A stretch of 64,000 bases of DNA from Capsicum annuum. Taxonomy: Eukaryota > Streptophyta > Magnoliopsida > Solanales > Solanaceae. The position numbers and the translations under genes are program-made. Shown here piece by piece: positions 1 to 11,356 of this stretch. The stretch spans positions 16,032,855 to 16,096,854 of the forward strand of contig NC_061119.1 of assembly GCF_002878395.1 (NCBI RefSeq), read 5' to 3'. The notes under the pieces are model-generated. The model saw nothing but the letters and a program-made list of their open reading frames with translations, had not been told where the DNA came from and ran no database searches. Each line of letters begins with the position of its first letter. Within the stretch, counting starts at the first letter, position 1.

Positions 1-410
1 TTTGATTTTTAACCAAACCATGAACACCCCTACCCATAATATCCAAATTTTACCGTTAGCGCGTAAGTATAATTTTGGATCAAGCTATAACCAGGTAGTA
101 TTTGTTGTGGTATTGGTGCAGCTTTAGGGTATTTCACTCTTGTCTCTACCATTTCCATCAATTTTACATGATTCTCCCTTGCATATCTTCTTAACTCCTT
201 TTGCTTAGACTTTTTATTGATGCCCCTGATATTCCACCCTAACCAACTTATCATCAAAGTTGAGATGCACCCCCTCCTTCATTAGGAAGTAAGTCCTCGG
301 CCACCACAATATTTGATTGTTGCAGTACTTCAAATTTATTTCTCATCCAAGTTGAATATATTGCTACTTTGTCTCCGTTACTCTTTTTCTTTTTGTCGGA
401 TTATTGTTGA
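1..410 (-). mobile_element. LINE (non-LTR retrotransposon) fragment, ORF1 end and ORF2 endonuclease start
   Basis: Read on the minus strand, 257 to 30 opens with MMISWLGWNIRGINKKSKQ. This is the start of an exonuclease-endonuclease-phosphatase domain of plant LINE ORF2 (W-N-I-R-G, then K-E-L-R-R and the catalytic-region phrase V-E-T-R-V). Just upstream (about 400 to 258) a second frame, rich in Lys and then ending with EGGGASQL and two stops, looks like the tail of the LINE ORF1 nucleic-acid-binding protein; the two frames nearly abut, as usual in these elements. The endonuclease frame breaks near position 30, where the sequence turns into unrelated DNA, so the fragment is truncated or interrupted at its 3' side. 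It is dead. The family is clear; the exact subfamily is not. Confidence 0.75.
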
Positions 411-780
411 TGTAATAATAAAAAACTAATTTAAAGGAAAATTTGACCAAAATTGTGATAAATTTTTTTTGTCTTCAATATTTTATGGACTTGAAGTACT
501 TCTGATTCCATCGATAATGAATGGGTTCAAATAGTTCAATCGGGGTGGTTGTTGAAGCATAACACATAGTTTGAGCAACGACGAAAAGTTTAGAAATTAT
601 AACATCGATATAATTTGTATGTTAGAAAGATTTAGGGAATATGTAGAAATTATAACTTTCGAATTTAGTACATCAAATGCATGGTGTTACAATCTCGGCT
701 AAAAAATGTTATGTTTAAATTATGCATCTTCCTCCGGATTTTATTTTATGAATATAACTTTCGGGAATACAGTGAAGGGT
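411..780. other. no recognisable gene
   Basis: AT-rich sequence without a convincing ORF or repeat. It lies between the LINE fragment and the target duplication of the Mutator-like element. Confidence 0.5.
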
Positions 781-789
781 ATTATCTTT

Positions 790-2025
790 GGAAAAAGGAC
801 ATGAGTTGACCATTTTTAAAAAAAATGGCCATAATTTGAAAAGGTGGACACCTTTAGCCAGTCGGCTAAATTTATTTCCCTATTTTAGCCATTTGCCCAG
901 TCGGTCATATGCAGTTTCTATTCCCAGTTGATACACTTTTTTACCATATTGATACACTTTTATACTATATTGATACACATTTTTAAAAAGAAAGAGGGGA
1001 TCCTATACCCAATTAGTAATCTTTTATACCATATTGATATACTTTTATAACAAGATTGAAGGGAATCTATGCATATGCAGTGTCCATATATCCAATTGAT
1101 ACTCTTTTATACTAGATTGATACACTTTATACCATATTGATACACTTTTATATTACATTGATACACTTTTTTTAAAAAAAGAGAGGATCATATACTCAAT
1201 AGATACTCTTTTATACCACATTGATACACTTTATAACAAGATAGAAAGGGAATCTATGCATGCATATACAGTGTTTATATATTCATAGAGTCTTTGCAAG
1301 CATATACAATAGCTATTTTTTATTAACCACCTAGCTAAGAAAAATAACAATTTTTTTTTAAAAATAGAAACAAAAAGTATATTTTTACTCTATAATTTGA
1401 TATCAACAAATTTTCTTTTGTAACACTTTTCTACCATATAACCTATCTAAAAATTCTTACTCTGCTTCGAAATTCTCTGTTTGATTTTGAGGTTTTTGTT
1501 GAAAATGATGGAAAAATTCAGTCTATCGAATGGAAAAGCAATCAAGAAAGTGGTGAAAGAGAATCCTTTATCTGTTTAAGAATTTACTAAGAATCATTTA
1601 TCATTAAAGAGAGTAGTTGTATAAGTTGTTCCTGATTTCAAGTTGCAATCAAACTCTAAATCCGTTGGCCAAATCTCTACTGGAAGAAACACTTGATCGC
1701 AGAGTAAAATAGTTGTGAAGGGTAAGGATATTAAATCTAATCTGAAGAAGAAATTGCTCAAATCGCATACAGAAAAAGGTGGTTCGGTGAGAGGTAAATT
1801 AGCTTTGAAATGAAAGTTGATGAACACATGAAGTGTGTTAATGCTGTTGGAAAAAATAAGGGAAAATTTGTACAAGTGTACTGCTGGGAAAAAATAAGGG
1901 AAAATTTGTACAGATATGGTGGTATTTCATCGAACTTTTGGGGTTCAAAAATGAAAATGATACACGGCTAATGGCTATTTTGTGGGTATTATTTTAGTTT
2001 TAAGTGCTATTTTTGTCCTTTCCTC
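790..2025. mobile_element. non-autonomous Mutator-like element (MULE) with 9-bp TSD
   Basis: The 9-mer ATTATCTTT occurs at 781-789 and again at 2026-2034, exactly flanking this 1236-bp segment. The inner ends are short inverted repeats: left GGAAAAAGGACA, right (reverse complement) GAGGAAAGGACA. A perfect 9-bp duplication next to terminal inverted repeats is the hallmark of Mutator-like transposition. No transposase ORF is present. The 93-codon frame on the minus strand (1875-1594) has no recognisable motif. A short phrase, GGGAAAATTTGTACA, is duplicated near the right end (about 1859 and 1900). Whether the centre (1490-1900) is captured gene sequence cannot be decided without a search. Confidence 0.7.
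915..1290. repeat. short direct repeats inside the MULE (TTGATACACTTTTA type)
   Basis: The phrase TTGATACACTTTTA, with small variations and joined by TACCATA-like spacers, recurs about ten times. A larger unit of roughly 190 bp is duplicated: the stretch ending in GGGAATCTATGCAT occurs near 1070 and again near 1250. Subterminal repeat clusters like this often bind transposase in plant DNA transposons; that role is inferred. Confidence 0.65.
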
Positions 2026-2034
2026 ATTATCTTT

Positions 2035-3165
2035 TGCTCTTTATTTATAAAGCATTATATGATTTCACTTTTTTTTACTTTTTTTTTTGGATCTTTTTTC
2101 TTAACCAGATGGTCTATCGAAAACAGTTTCTCTATCTTTACGGTAAAAGTAAGATCCGCATGTACTCTACCATTCCTAGATCCTACTTTGTTGAACTATA
2201 TTGTGTATGTTATTATTACTTACTAGTTCGGGATACATTCGTTGCACTTGAGTTTTACTTTTGTTAAAAAAGAAGTGTATAAAATAGAGTATAAGAATGA
2301 ACTATATATGTGTAATTTCAATTGACATTGAGGAAAGAATACATTAATTTATTATTTTAACAAAACAATAATTTTGCTACTAAATCAGTATCACAATTGT
2401 AACATCTCACACTCAGTAACTTGTGAAGTACGTTCGAGGGAAAATTCGTCCTTTCCTTTTTACCTTTACCCCAAGTGATTAAATCCTTTTGTATTCAACC
2501 GTTTGTTTTTCCTCTGGCAGACCTTATTTCAGCAGATAGAAGTTCTTTATTTTTTCTATCAGTTACAATCTCTCTGTTTTTCTCACTTACTCACATTAAA
2601 AATTTCATCAGTTACAATCTCTCTGTCTTCCTCAATTACACACAATTAAAAAAAAGTGCAGTTTCTCCAACAGTTAGACAAACTATTTCATCATTCAGAA
2701 ATCCAGCTTTCCTCTCAAATTCAATCATAAAAAAAAATCTAAGAGGATTGGCTCAAGAATCAATCTTAGTTTCGTCCCTTCTGGTAACTAACTTCTCTAA
2801 CGTTTTGAGGTATGTAAGATTATTACTTTTATGTTTTCTCTTGATTTTGTTTCTCCTCAAATTATGATTACTTTCAAAATAATGATGGTGGAAGGAGTTT
2901 TAAAAATCTTAGTCCATTAATCAAGTTCTCTGTCTCATGTTACCTAGAAAGTTATTTTAAAAAAAAAACATCTTAGTCCATTAATCTTTTCTATGGATAC
3001 TCGATATTATGTGAATTATATTTATGCTACAAGTTGCTGCAAGAGTTATAAATCCATAGCCAATTAACACTCTTGGATATCTCGAAACAGAATCAAGCAA
3101 AGCTAAACCATACTACTAGCCTTTGAATTAATCCTCATATTCTAGCCTAGCATAGCACACTGTAA
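2035..3165. other. no recognisable gene; small local duplication
   Basis: A 130-codon open frame at 2475-2867 (+) is low-complexity, Phe/Leu/Ser-rich and matches no family I know. It spans a direct duplication of ATCAGTTACAATCTCTCTG (about 2558 and 2607, 49 bp apart), which argues against a conserved protein. The rest is AT-rich. Confidence 0.4.
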
Positions 3166-3540
3166 CTAGTTTTTCACCCTATAATTTGATCTTACACAAC
3201 ACATATAGGCATTTCTTTGGAAAATTAAAACTTTCCAGTATCTAGCTATCCCTTCGAAGAACATATGATTTCTTTCGATCCATATGACATTCACATACTC
3301 TGCATAAATTGTTCTAAATATTTGAGCTTGTTGTGTTCTGCCTTTGGCATTTTGGAATGTCCATTTCACATGTTTGTTTTCAGGTAGTAGTTGTAGATAT
3401 TTTGTTTAAGTTTCCATAGAAGTAAACTGTCATTCACTGTTCTTGCAAAGTTACAATCATAAATAGATGGTATCTCAATTCTGGATGGCTATGACACATG
3501 CAACAGACTCCAAATTAACATATGTTCGGCTAGCCTATTG
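3166..3540 (-). pseudogene. LINE ORF2 C-terminal fragment (zf-RVT tail)
   Basis: The minus-strand frame 3369 to 3166 reads AKGRTQQAQIFRTIYAEYV and then WIERN. This is the phrase typical of the region after the zf-RVT zinc-binding domain at the C-terminus of plant LINE ORF2. Upstream, to about 3540, other frames hold remnants of the zf-RVT segment, with stops and frameshifts. Only the 3' part of the element remains, as expected of a 5'-truncated LINE or a relic. Confidence 0.65.
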
Positions 3541-4715
3541 CTTTTCTTTTAACTAAATACTGTGAATTTTTAATTCTGTTTCTAAGAAGACATCATACTG
3601 GAAACTCCTATTTTTTTCATATGAACCGTGATCCATGAAGCTCAACCAAATTCCCTCAGTTTCCTCTTTAGTTCCATTAAGTGTTATGGAAGTTATGACT
3701 TGGAATATTGTAATAATGATGTTGCAACACGTTGCTTTCAATGACTCACCAAAACAATACTGAGTGTTAGTTCATGATGTATGAAACCAAAGTTGCTGAA
3801 TTCCAATGTGATCCCACAAAAAGGCTAAAATATTAACATGATCCTAGTAAAGCTAGCACGTTGGTCACAAATCAGCAAAGATGACAATGCTATAATGACT
3901 TGAATTTTCCATGATCTCCATAATATCATAAAATACCTCTCTTATGAACCATGACACAAAATGACACGATCCGTATGACTTCTAGCTCTACGAATTAATT
4001 CAAGAATGTCTTTATTACCTTAAGATATGATCTCCAAACTCATAAGCTATGCTAAAAATAATATGTACATTCCAAAGGCTCACTCCTAATAAAGTTACGA
4101 AAATCCTTCACTGATGAATTAATTTGACTTAATGAATTATGATTCTACCTCCCATCAGTCCTAGTGATGATAATACTTGATTATGAGTCTATGGTGGCTT
4201 AATCTCAAATATGAATCCAAGTTGGTTAATTCTCAGGCATGAGCCCTAAAGTGTCTAAACCATGAATATGAGCCTAATATGGCTAATATATGAACATGAA
4301 TAAGTAAGATAACATTATGAGCATAATGAAGTTGGTTAGCTGACCGTGAAGGCATAAGTCTAAATGACAAATGACTGAAACTATGTTTGCCGACATAGGA
4401 TAGAGATCATTTCGCAAACGGATGACTCTTTGTTTTATGTGTCCAGAAAAGGGGCTAACCATGGATGCTTGCTAGCAAATTATGTCATGTCACGTCCTAT
4501 GCCCGGCAAGGTATAGGACAGCTTAGCTGATCAGGCCGAGTTCAGACTCCACGCGCTCACATGGTGCTTTATGACCATTTACTACTTTCTCCCACAAATA
4601 ATCAAAACAATTAAATTTACCTTATTTGGTCAATTATAAATTTAGTTTATATTCTTGTTCCTTTCGAGTTGTCTTCTTTTACATTTGAATTTTATTGTCA
4701 TTTCTAATCTCTTAA
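3541..4715. other. no recognisable gene
   Basis: No frame with family motifs. Between about 4485 and 4575 lies a GC-richer patch (TCACGTCC, GCCGAGTTCAGACTCC) resembling the edge of a gypsy LTR in reverse orientation; this is too short to call. The rest is AT-rich with short ATGA/CTAA words around 4130-4330. Confidence 0.4.
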
Positions 4716-4934
4716 TGTAATACCCTCCTGAAATGGTTTTTCATACCAATACATTCCACGTATTGATCGTCTTTGGCGCTACATCATTTCATGATGTAGG
4801 TTCTGGCTCTCATGTCCGTGGCCAGCGCCTCATTATTTTAGTTGTATGCTCATGTGATATGCTAGAACGTTCGCTTGTACTAGCAATGGTATCGGGTGCG
4901 TGTCATGTCCAGGGTCTCGGCTTGGGGCGTGACA
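4716..4934 (+). mobile_element. Ty3/gypsy-type LTR remnant
   Basis: The segment begins TGTAATACCCTCC and ends CTTGGGGCGTGACA, the start and end typical of chromovirus LTRs in plants. The gypsy LTR at 47722-50251 reads TGTAATACCCC in its own direction. At 219 bp it is far shorter than those LTRs, so it is probably an internally deleted solo LTR. The flanking five bases do not match (CTTAA, ACAAT), so the target duplication has decayed or one end is misplaced. Confidence 0.5.
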
Positions 4935-6277
4935 ACAATGCCAATATTTTTTCATTATTTATTTTCATTAAAAAGATTATTATACTGTCAAAATATGTCT
5001 AATATTGTTTGCAAGCACATTGTTTAATCACGAAATTGACCTAATCTGATACTCAGTCAACCCCAAACCGACACTAATTTAGCCATACAATTCTCGAAAA
5101 GTTTTTCAAGTTGATTGATCAATCCCTAAGATCTCATATTGAACAAAACCTACATCTTGAATAATTCATCCTTACATATCACGATCGAAAATTAGCTTCT
5201 CATATCAATAAGTGAATTGATTTGGTGGTTAAACTTGACATTGAAGTGCTGAAAATCCAAAATTAACAGTCTCTTCTATAGTTCAGTATTATCTTTAGAC
5301 CTATCCTCTTCCTCGCCCTCAGGATCATGATCATTCTCAGCTTGATGTTTAATATCGTCATGCTCATCCCTCGCTTGATGATTATCCTCCTCCTTCATCA
5401 ACTGCAAGGACTTAAGCTGCTTGATGTTCGTCTTTTAGGGTATTTATCTTCTTCATTTTCAGTAGCTTCATCAAAATCTGAATGCTTTTCAAGTCCTCCC
5501 TTGGCCAACTTTCAATCTTAGCTTGATTCTTTCTTGTAAAGTTGCAAGTTACAATTAATAAGCCTGATATTTTGTCAAACGAATAACAACACGAATAATT
5601 ATTTCAAAAATTACATCACACAATGTCAACTGCAATCCACAACCCAAGGAACATGCGATTCATGTTCTTCTAGTGCCTTCACAAAAGCAAACCCCTTCAA
5701 AGTAGCAACTCGATAAGCTAAAAAATATAAAAAATTATCCTTTTTTCAAATTGATTCAAGAGTGAAGGTTAAAAATTAATGACAATTTTTTACAAATATA
5801 TCCATCTCTTTGTCTTGTGAAATCTTTATTGCTTTTAATTTGCATTTTTAATCAATTTGGTTCATAGCGTTACGATAGTCAAATTTGCTTTATTTATGGT
5901 ATTTCTTTTCTGCCAATACCCTTCTGGAAATAAATTCATGTATAATCTAACAACTTTTCAACTTAAAAGTTATTTTCTAATATGAAATTTTTGAAAAATA
6001 ATTGAATTGTACTTTTTGTTAATTAGTTTGTCCAAAGCTTGTGTGATACATTAAAAGGAATATTCTTAACATTAACTCATTCAAATATTAAATATTTAAT
6101 TGTATCTGTAATGTTTATCGGATAGGACTTTCAACATTGAAAGAAATATTCTTATTATTAATTCATCCAACTAATAAAATATTTAACCGTAGTTGTAATT
6201 TTATTGTTTAAGAAATTAAGAATTCTATTTTTAAAAGGTACCTAAAAAATTGATTTGATGCTTCATATTTAGAAGGT
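4935..6277. other. no recognisable gene
   Basis: AT-rich sequence. The frame 5327-5521 (+) is Leu/Ile-rich and matches nothing I recognise. No repeat structure was noticed. Confidence 0.4.
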
Positions 6278-7476
6278 AAAAGTATCAAATTTGCCCCTTC
6301 ATTTTGAAAAATTGGCTAAATATATCGTTTGTCATACTTTGGGTCAAATTTACCCTCATTGCCATACTTTGGGGCCAAATTTATCCCTATACTTTGAAAA
6401 ATTGTCTAAATATACCCTTCGTCATACTTTATGGTCAAATTTATCCTCTATGTCATATATTGGGATTAAATTTACCCTTATTGTTAAGGAACTTTTTACA
6501 TGTGCCCCTTCTTTAAGAGAAAAGCTCAAATCAACGTTCAATATCCCATATTCTTAAAAATAAAACACACACTAATCTAATATGCCCAACCCGGCTCGAG
6601 CCACAAAAAAGACAAATCTATTCCTTCAATTTTGTTGGTCAAATTTTCCCAATGAGATTAAGCCACTGGATATTTCTCAGTGCATAGCTCATGAAAAGTT
6701 GATCTGCATTAGTGCAGACACAAAGAAATATACCCCTCTCTTAGTTCATGGATCTGCATCAGTGCAGAGCTCATTAAAAATGACACTTGACAATCAAATA
6801 CCATTGTTTATGCCCACTAGATATTTCTTAAGATGATTGAGTTAAGAGTTCTTCCTATATGTTAATTGTGATATCTCTTCATTCAAATGTTTTTATATGT
6901 AACATAGATCTACACAAAATTTTCATCATGTTATTTTCTCAGAAACTTATTTCCTGATTCTTGGATCTCTAGAATTGCATATCAAAATTTGAAATTTGAA
7001 CATAACTGAACAAGAGCAGAGTTTGTAATGAAAATTTTCTCTAGTTCCATGCATCTATGTTATTCTATTTCGTTTTATTTTTTGTTCATTTGTAAACAAC
7101 TTACAAGCGTTGCACGTTGAAAGAGAAGTATTTTTATTTGTTGAAAAAATTTGACTAACAAAACTAAGGGATGTATATTTTTTTTGTCGATCAAATCGGA
7201 CAAATTAAATTAGAGTGTGATTTATATTTTAAAAATGGGCAATTTAACATTGATTTGAGCTTTTCTGTTAAAGGAAAGGTACATGTGAAAAGTTTCTCAA
7301 TAATAGGGATAAATATGACCCCAAAATATGGCATGAGGGTAAATTTGACCTAAAGTATGACAAAGAGCATATTTAATCAATTTTTTAAAATAGATGAATA
7401 AATTTGACCCCAAAATATGATGAGTGTATATTAACAAATTTTGTAAAGTAGATGGGTAAATTTGACCCTTTTCGCT
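6278..7476. mobile_element. foldback-like element with about 270-bp inverted repeats
   Basis: The left arm (about 6278-6550) and right arm (about 7210-7476) are imperfect inverted copies. Both contain several phrases of the type GGTCAAATTTACCCTCAT and CATACTTTGGGGTCAAATTTA, then CACATGTGCC and AAAAGCTCAAATCAA in the same order when the right arm is reverse-complemented. Each arm is itself built from repeats of about 50-60 bp. The central 650 bp contains a small direct repeat (GGATCTGCAT near 6697-6755) but no transposase. Open frames at 6291-6557 and 7171-7353 are by-products of the repeats. Confidence 0.65.
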
Positions 7477-8153
7477 ATCTAGAATGTTGTATTTCTATAT
7501 AGTTTTTTCAGTCTTGTCAACCACATCTCCCTTTTTTACACTAAATTTTGTATCTGCAAAATCATGAGGGATTTTACTCTTGTCTTCTCTCTCTCTGTCT
7601 CTCACACACGTGCAATATTTAATTAAAAGATAACAATGATTAATATTATCAAATGTGTTTGTTAAGAGCATATACAAACTTCAAGGAAAATAATAAGTAC
7701 TTTCTATCCTCCGTATCAATTTATTTGTCTTATAGTCCTATTTAGTATTTTCATCCTTTTCCAAATCCAATGATTGCTCAATATTTTTTCCTGTCTTAAT
7801 CTATGTGTTTCTTTTTCCAATTATACACATATTATGTTATTTTTTATAAAAAAAAAAAAGGAAGAATGAAGAATTCAACGCATTAAGATAAATAAAGCTA
7901 CTCTTTAATTTAGTGTAAGAACCAATATGGGTTGAGCCACCAATATTAAAAAAGTGGTTAGGTGCACAACCTTTGTCGAAAAATTATGTTGTGTATATAG
8001 GCTAAATATTAGTTATTATGAGTGCATATTTAATTTTGTACACCTTTAATACAATTAAAAAGAAAATCTACACACTCTTCGTCAAATTTCTACTCCGTCA
8101 CAAAGAACCAATTATAATGCACTTTGGCGTGTAATCAAGAAGAGCGAGACTAA
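7477..8153. other. no gene; possible Stowaway-like end
   Basis: The text ATCCTCCGTATCAATTTATT near 7708 resembles the CTCCCTCCGT terminus of Stowaway MITEs, but I could not find its partner end. A short CT-rich run (TCTCTCTCTGTCTCTC) lies near 7590. Otherwise AT-rich with no ORF of note. Confidence 0.35.
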
Positions 8154-8485
8154 GGGCCCGTTTTGAATTGTTGTCAGAAAATTGCTTATTTGAGAATCAC
8201 TTTTATAAAATAGCTTTTCAGAAAAGTACTTTTAAAACAAATATTTTGTGTTTGGTAAATTCATTTGAAAGTGCTTTTGATAAACGCATTGTGTTTGGAT
8301 AATCTTTTTCAAGAAGTATTTTTTGACACAAATGACCAAAAAGGACATGTATCAATAGACGTTTATTACTAGAATCAATTTATAGAGAAAATATTTTAAA
8401 TATCTATTATACATTTTTAATTAAAATTTTGTTTTTATTTAAATCACTACATATGAAAAAATTAACGACAACAATAATTAGTCCT

Positions 8486-9180
8486 TTATACATCATAAAA
8501 ATTTTCAACGATTTCATCCCTAATTTTATGATGCAATGTCTCCATACTAATAGAAGATCTGTCTTCTATTTCTGAAGGTATACCAGAAGGCTCATCTCCT
8601 TCTTCGATCTCTGTGATGATGTCTTCGTTAGCATAGTTGTTAAAGTCTTTATTAATTGTAAAGCGCTGTCGTATGAAATTATGTACAACCATAGTATCTG
8701 TAACAAGATCAACTTGAGTGTTGAATTTAAAAAATGACATTGAGCGTGGGAGAGCAAATTTATTTTTTCAAACTCCAAATGTTCTTTCAATTGTACATCT
8801 CAAACTGGAATGAAAGAAATTGAAAGTCTCATTTGAATTTCTGAAGTTAGAATTATGTCTGAAATCACAGAGATTATAACACTCCCCTTTATATTGTCTC
8901 AAATAACCAATCGGTGTTGGATAATTCGAGTCCACTAAATAATATTTATCTACACGAATACAAAAAAATTAATTAATTAATATAAAATAATATAATTTAT
9001 AAAATAATATAAAACATAATATTAAAATTATTAACCTAGTGGTGGATGAGGAAAATTAAGATCCGATCGTCCAAGCGCTTGATCAAATATTCCAGCATCA
9101 TGTGCAGTATCATTTCATCTAGGCCATACAAATGTAAAACACATGTCCCGATCACATAAGGTCATAACATTTTGATATTT
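8486..9180 (-). pseudogene. PIF/Harbinger transposase, C-terminal half (DDE_Tnp_4)
   Basis: On the minus strand, about 9165 to 9040 encodes D-M-C-F-T-F-V-W-P-R, then a stop, then T-A-H-D-A-G-I-F-D-Q-A-L and F-P-H-P-P-L-G. After an AT-rich gap that looks like an intron (about 9035-8955), 8950 to 8486 encodes Y-Y-L-V-D-S-N-Y-P, Y-K-G-E-C-Y, H-S-S-L-R-C-T-I-E-R-T-F-G-V, then VVHNFIRQRF. These are the ordered motifs of the HARBI1 nuclease, including the Asp of LVD and the Glu of IERTFG. The first catalytic Asp region is absent. Stops occur before N-D-T-A-H-D and after R-T-F-G-V, so it cannot be active. In the family this protein is the DNA-cutting nuclease and works with a Myb-like partner, which I do not see here. 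Confidence 0.8.
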
Positions 9181-9209
9181 TTAAATTTGTTTAAAGAAAA
9201 TGAGTGAAA

Positions 9210-9370
9210 ATAAAATAATAATAATAATAATAATAATAACAATAACAATAATAATAATAATAATAAAATCATGAAATAAAATTAAAAAATTATGATGTAA
9301 ATATGAAGTATAAAATTTTAAGATCAAACTTTAGTCAAACTTATACGAAATGTTAATTTATTAATAAGGA

Positions 9371-9447
<77 letters not shown>

Positions 9448-9450
9448 TAT
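9210..9450. repeat. microsatellites: (AAT)n, then (TA)n(TG)n(AG)n
   Basis: 9210-9265 is an AAT/AAC run. About 9371-9447 is a compound run of TA, then TG, then AG dinucleotides. Both lie inside the Harbinger-like element. Confidence 0.9.
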
Positions 9451-9696
9451 AAGTGATTATGAGTGATAGAGATATTTTTGTCATGAAAAAAATAATTTTT
9501 TACTTTTGCTTTTCTTGAAAAGGAAAAACTTTTTGTTTCTTCCAAAAAGCAAAAAAAAATTACTTCTGCTTCTTTTTAAAAACACATTTGTAATTGAAAG
9601 TTTATCAAATATTCATATTTAATTTTTTTTTTTACTTTTTCTCAGAATAAGTGCTTTCTTAAGAAAAATAAATAATACCAAACAAACACTAGGGGC

Positions 9697-10240
9697 TTTA
9701 GGCTATAGGTGACAAAAGACTTATAAATTGAGGTGTGAGTGACACAAGTCTTAATTATTGAGTGGAGGTGACAATTACTTTATTATGGATGAAGAAAGTT
9801 GGAGAAGTTTGAAAATTACCCACAAGTTTTTAAATTTACACTTTGATCCCAATGTTTACCTAATATAACGGGAAATGGAGGGAAAAAGACGTCTTTCTCT
9901 CTCTTCTCATCCATTGTTGTTTTCTCTCTCTTAGCGATTTTTGTTGTTCATTATTTCTGCTGCTTTATTCATCATCTCCTACTTCATTATCATCATCATC
10001 TACTTCATTATCATCTTCATCTTCTTCTTGTCGACCATTTGTTGTTGTTGGTACAACGCTACTGTTCTGATAAATTTCTTAGGTCAAATTTTGTTTCCTA
10101 CATCACTTTCCACTTTGGCATTATTTCATAGGTGACTTTGGTAAGTAAAATTATGATTTTTATTCGTATTTGTCATCTGGGTGCATTGTATTTTTCCAAA
10201 AATGGATAGAATCCTGATCATGAATCCAACATAAGTGCCC
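9697..10240. other. pyrimidine-rich, 5'-UTR-like stretch without clear ORF
   Basis: From about 9890 the plus strand is CT-rich (CTTTCTCTCTCTTCTCATCC, then CATCATCATCTAC-type runs) and ends in GGTAAGTAAAATT at 10140, a good plant 5' splice site. This looks like a leader exon, perhaps of a lost gene of the Ulp1-carrying element family. The 64-codon frame at 9941 is low-complexity and I do not call it. Confidence 0.3.
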
Positions 10241-10446
10241 ACAATTTAAACAGATCAATTATCTGGTGCATCAGATGAGTAATCTGTTGCATCAGACTAT
10301 TTATCTGTTGCATCAGACTAAATTATCTATTGCAATGGATGATTAATCTGTTTGGAACAACACAAATCAGCCCCTGCCACAAACCCAACAGATAACCAAT
10401 ATGTTTCAACTCTTGCTATTGCTACTAGATTCAAAATTATTCCTTA
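10241..10446. repeat. palindromic-motif cluster (TCTGTTGCATCAGA type), copy A
   Basis: Several degenerate TCTGTTGCATCAGA words are followed by a unique tail (AATCAGCCCCTGCCACAAAC). The same order recurs at about 10805-11010, so the two stretches are direct duplicates separated by a MITE-like insertion. Confidence 0.7.
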
Positions 10447-10793
10447 CATCTAATTACCCGTCCCAAATTTTCTAATTTGATTTCTCATTTTACTTGTCTT
10501 TTTCATTAATCAAGAAAAGATTTAAAAAAATTCATGTTTACCTTTTGCATTAATCACTCTTTCTTTAAATTAAAATAGAAACATCATTTAATTAGGGGAC
10601 TATACGCGGACCCACGTTAAAAGCTTTCTTCTCTTATGAAATATCGATTGAATAGCAAACAATGGTTATTTCAAACACGTCTACTGTCCCACCAAGTAAT
10701 CACTAGGTTATGGTAAACTAGACATGTTATTAATTATTTTTCTTAATCAATGTGGCATCTCAATTTGGGATGAGTAATTTGAGACGGAAGGAG
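10447..10793. mobile_element. Stowaway-like MITE
   Basis: The right end reads GAGACGGAAGGAGTA and the left end TAATTACCCGTCCCAAATTT, degenerate forms of the CTCCCTCCGTCCCAATTT inverted ends of plant Stowaway (Tc1/mariner-type) MITEs, with TA at both borders. It is about 350 bp, non-coding, and sits between the two duplicate motif clusters. Confidence 0.55.
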
Positions 10794-10804
10794 TACGAAT
10801 TAAA

Positions 10805-11010
10805 ACGTCAAAGCCAAGCAACAAACTAGTCATCTATTGAAACAAACTATTTATCTATTGCATCAGATTGATTATCAGTTGCATCAAACTTCTTATCTGT
10901 TGCAACATATGATAATCTGTTTTAAACAACACATCAGCCCCTGTGTCACAAACCCAACAGATAAATCTTACTATTGCTTCTGGATTCTAAATTATTTCTT
11001 TTTACGTCCA
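10805..11010. repeat. palindromic-motif cluster, copy B
   Basis: Direct duplicate of 10241-10446: TTATCTGTTGCAACATATGA-type words, then ACACATCAGCCCCTGTGTCA and the CCCAACAGATAA phrase. The order of words matches copy A. Confidence 0.7.
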
Positions 11011-11149
11011 ATCGTTGACATGTTTGTTGAGAAGATAATAGACAGAATGAAAATTAAATTTGAATTAAAACGTCAAAGATCAAACATAATTTTTTTATTA
11101 AACAAAAACAAATAAAAATACATATAATAGACTAAAGAAAAATAATAAT

Positions 11150-11356
11150 CTAATTATTATTATTATTATTATTATTATCATCATTGCCAGCCGGCCAATC
11201 TTTAACCGAAAGTAGCAAGGCCCTCCTCAGCCTGCGTATCTCGCGGAGCATTCTTTCTCTAACTCCTTTCAGTTCCCATTGTAGCTCACGAACTTGATTC
11301 CGAAGTTCATTCACGGCATCTTACAGAAAAGCAACGTCCCACACTGGGTTAGCCAT
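11150..11356 (-). pseudogene. short coiled-coil/poly-Asn ORF, paralog 1 (one stop codon)
   Basis: Read from the ATG at 11356, the frame is 68 codons plus TAG and begins M-A-N-P-V-W-D-V-A-F-L, then TAA (11323-11321), then continues in frame. The middle is a charged helix (ELRNQVRELQ, then MLREIRRLRRALLL) with a heptad-like spacing of Leu, and the tail is D-W-P-A-G-N-D-D followed by eight Asn. The Asn codons are all AAT, so the tail is an AAT microsatellite used as coding sequence. A paralog with the same length class and layout lies at 12759-12959. A TATA box lies about 225 bp upstream, and a good 5' splice site (AAG|GTAAGTTT, near 11472) suggests a leader intron. Function unknown; no family recognised. 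The single stop suggests recent loss or a sequencing difference. Confidence 0.5.

Larger units (their letters stand above)
8154..9696 (-). mobile_element. decayed PIF/Harbinger-like element
   Basis: A transposase fragment of the HARBI1/DDE_Tnp_4 type lies inside a segment bounded by GGGCCCGTTTTGAATTG at 8154 and, reverse-complemented, GCCCCTAGTGTTTGTTTGG at 9696. These ends resemble the GGGCC-GTTTGG termini common in plant PIF/Harbinger and hAT elements. The flanking triplets (TAA at 8151-8153, TTA after 9696) do not form a clean TWA duplication on the same strand, so the boundaries are provisional. Only the C-terminal half of the transposase survives. Confidence 0.55.

Noticed and set aside
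2475..2867. 130-codon frame as a host gene
   Set aside because: Low-complexity, crosses a local direct duplication and has no known motif.
4485..4934. A single complete LTR element between the GC-rich patch and the LTR remnant
   Set aside because: The two patches are in opposite orientation with no coding sequence or matching flanks; only the 4716-4934 remnant was kept.
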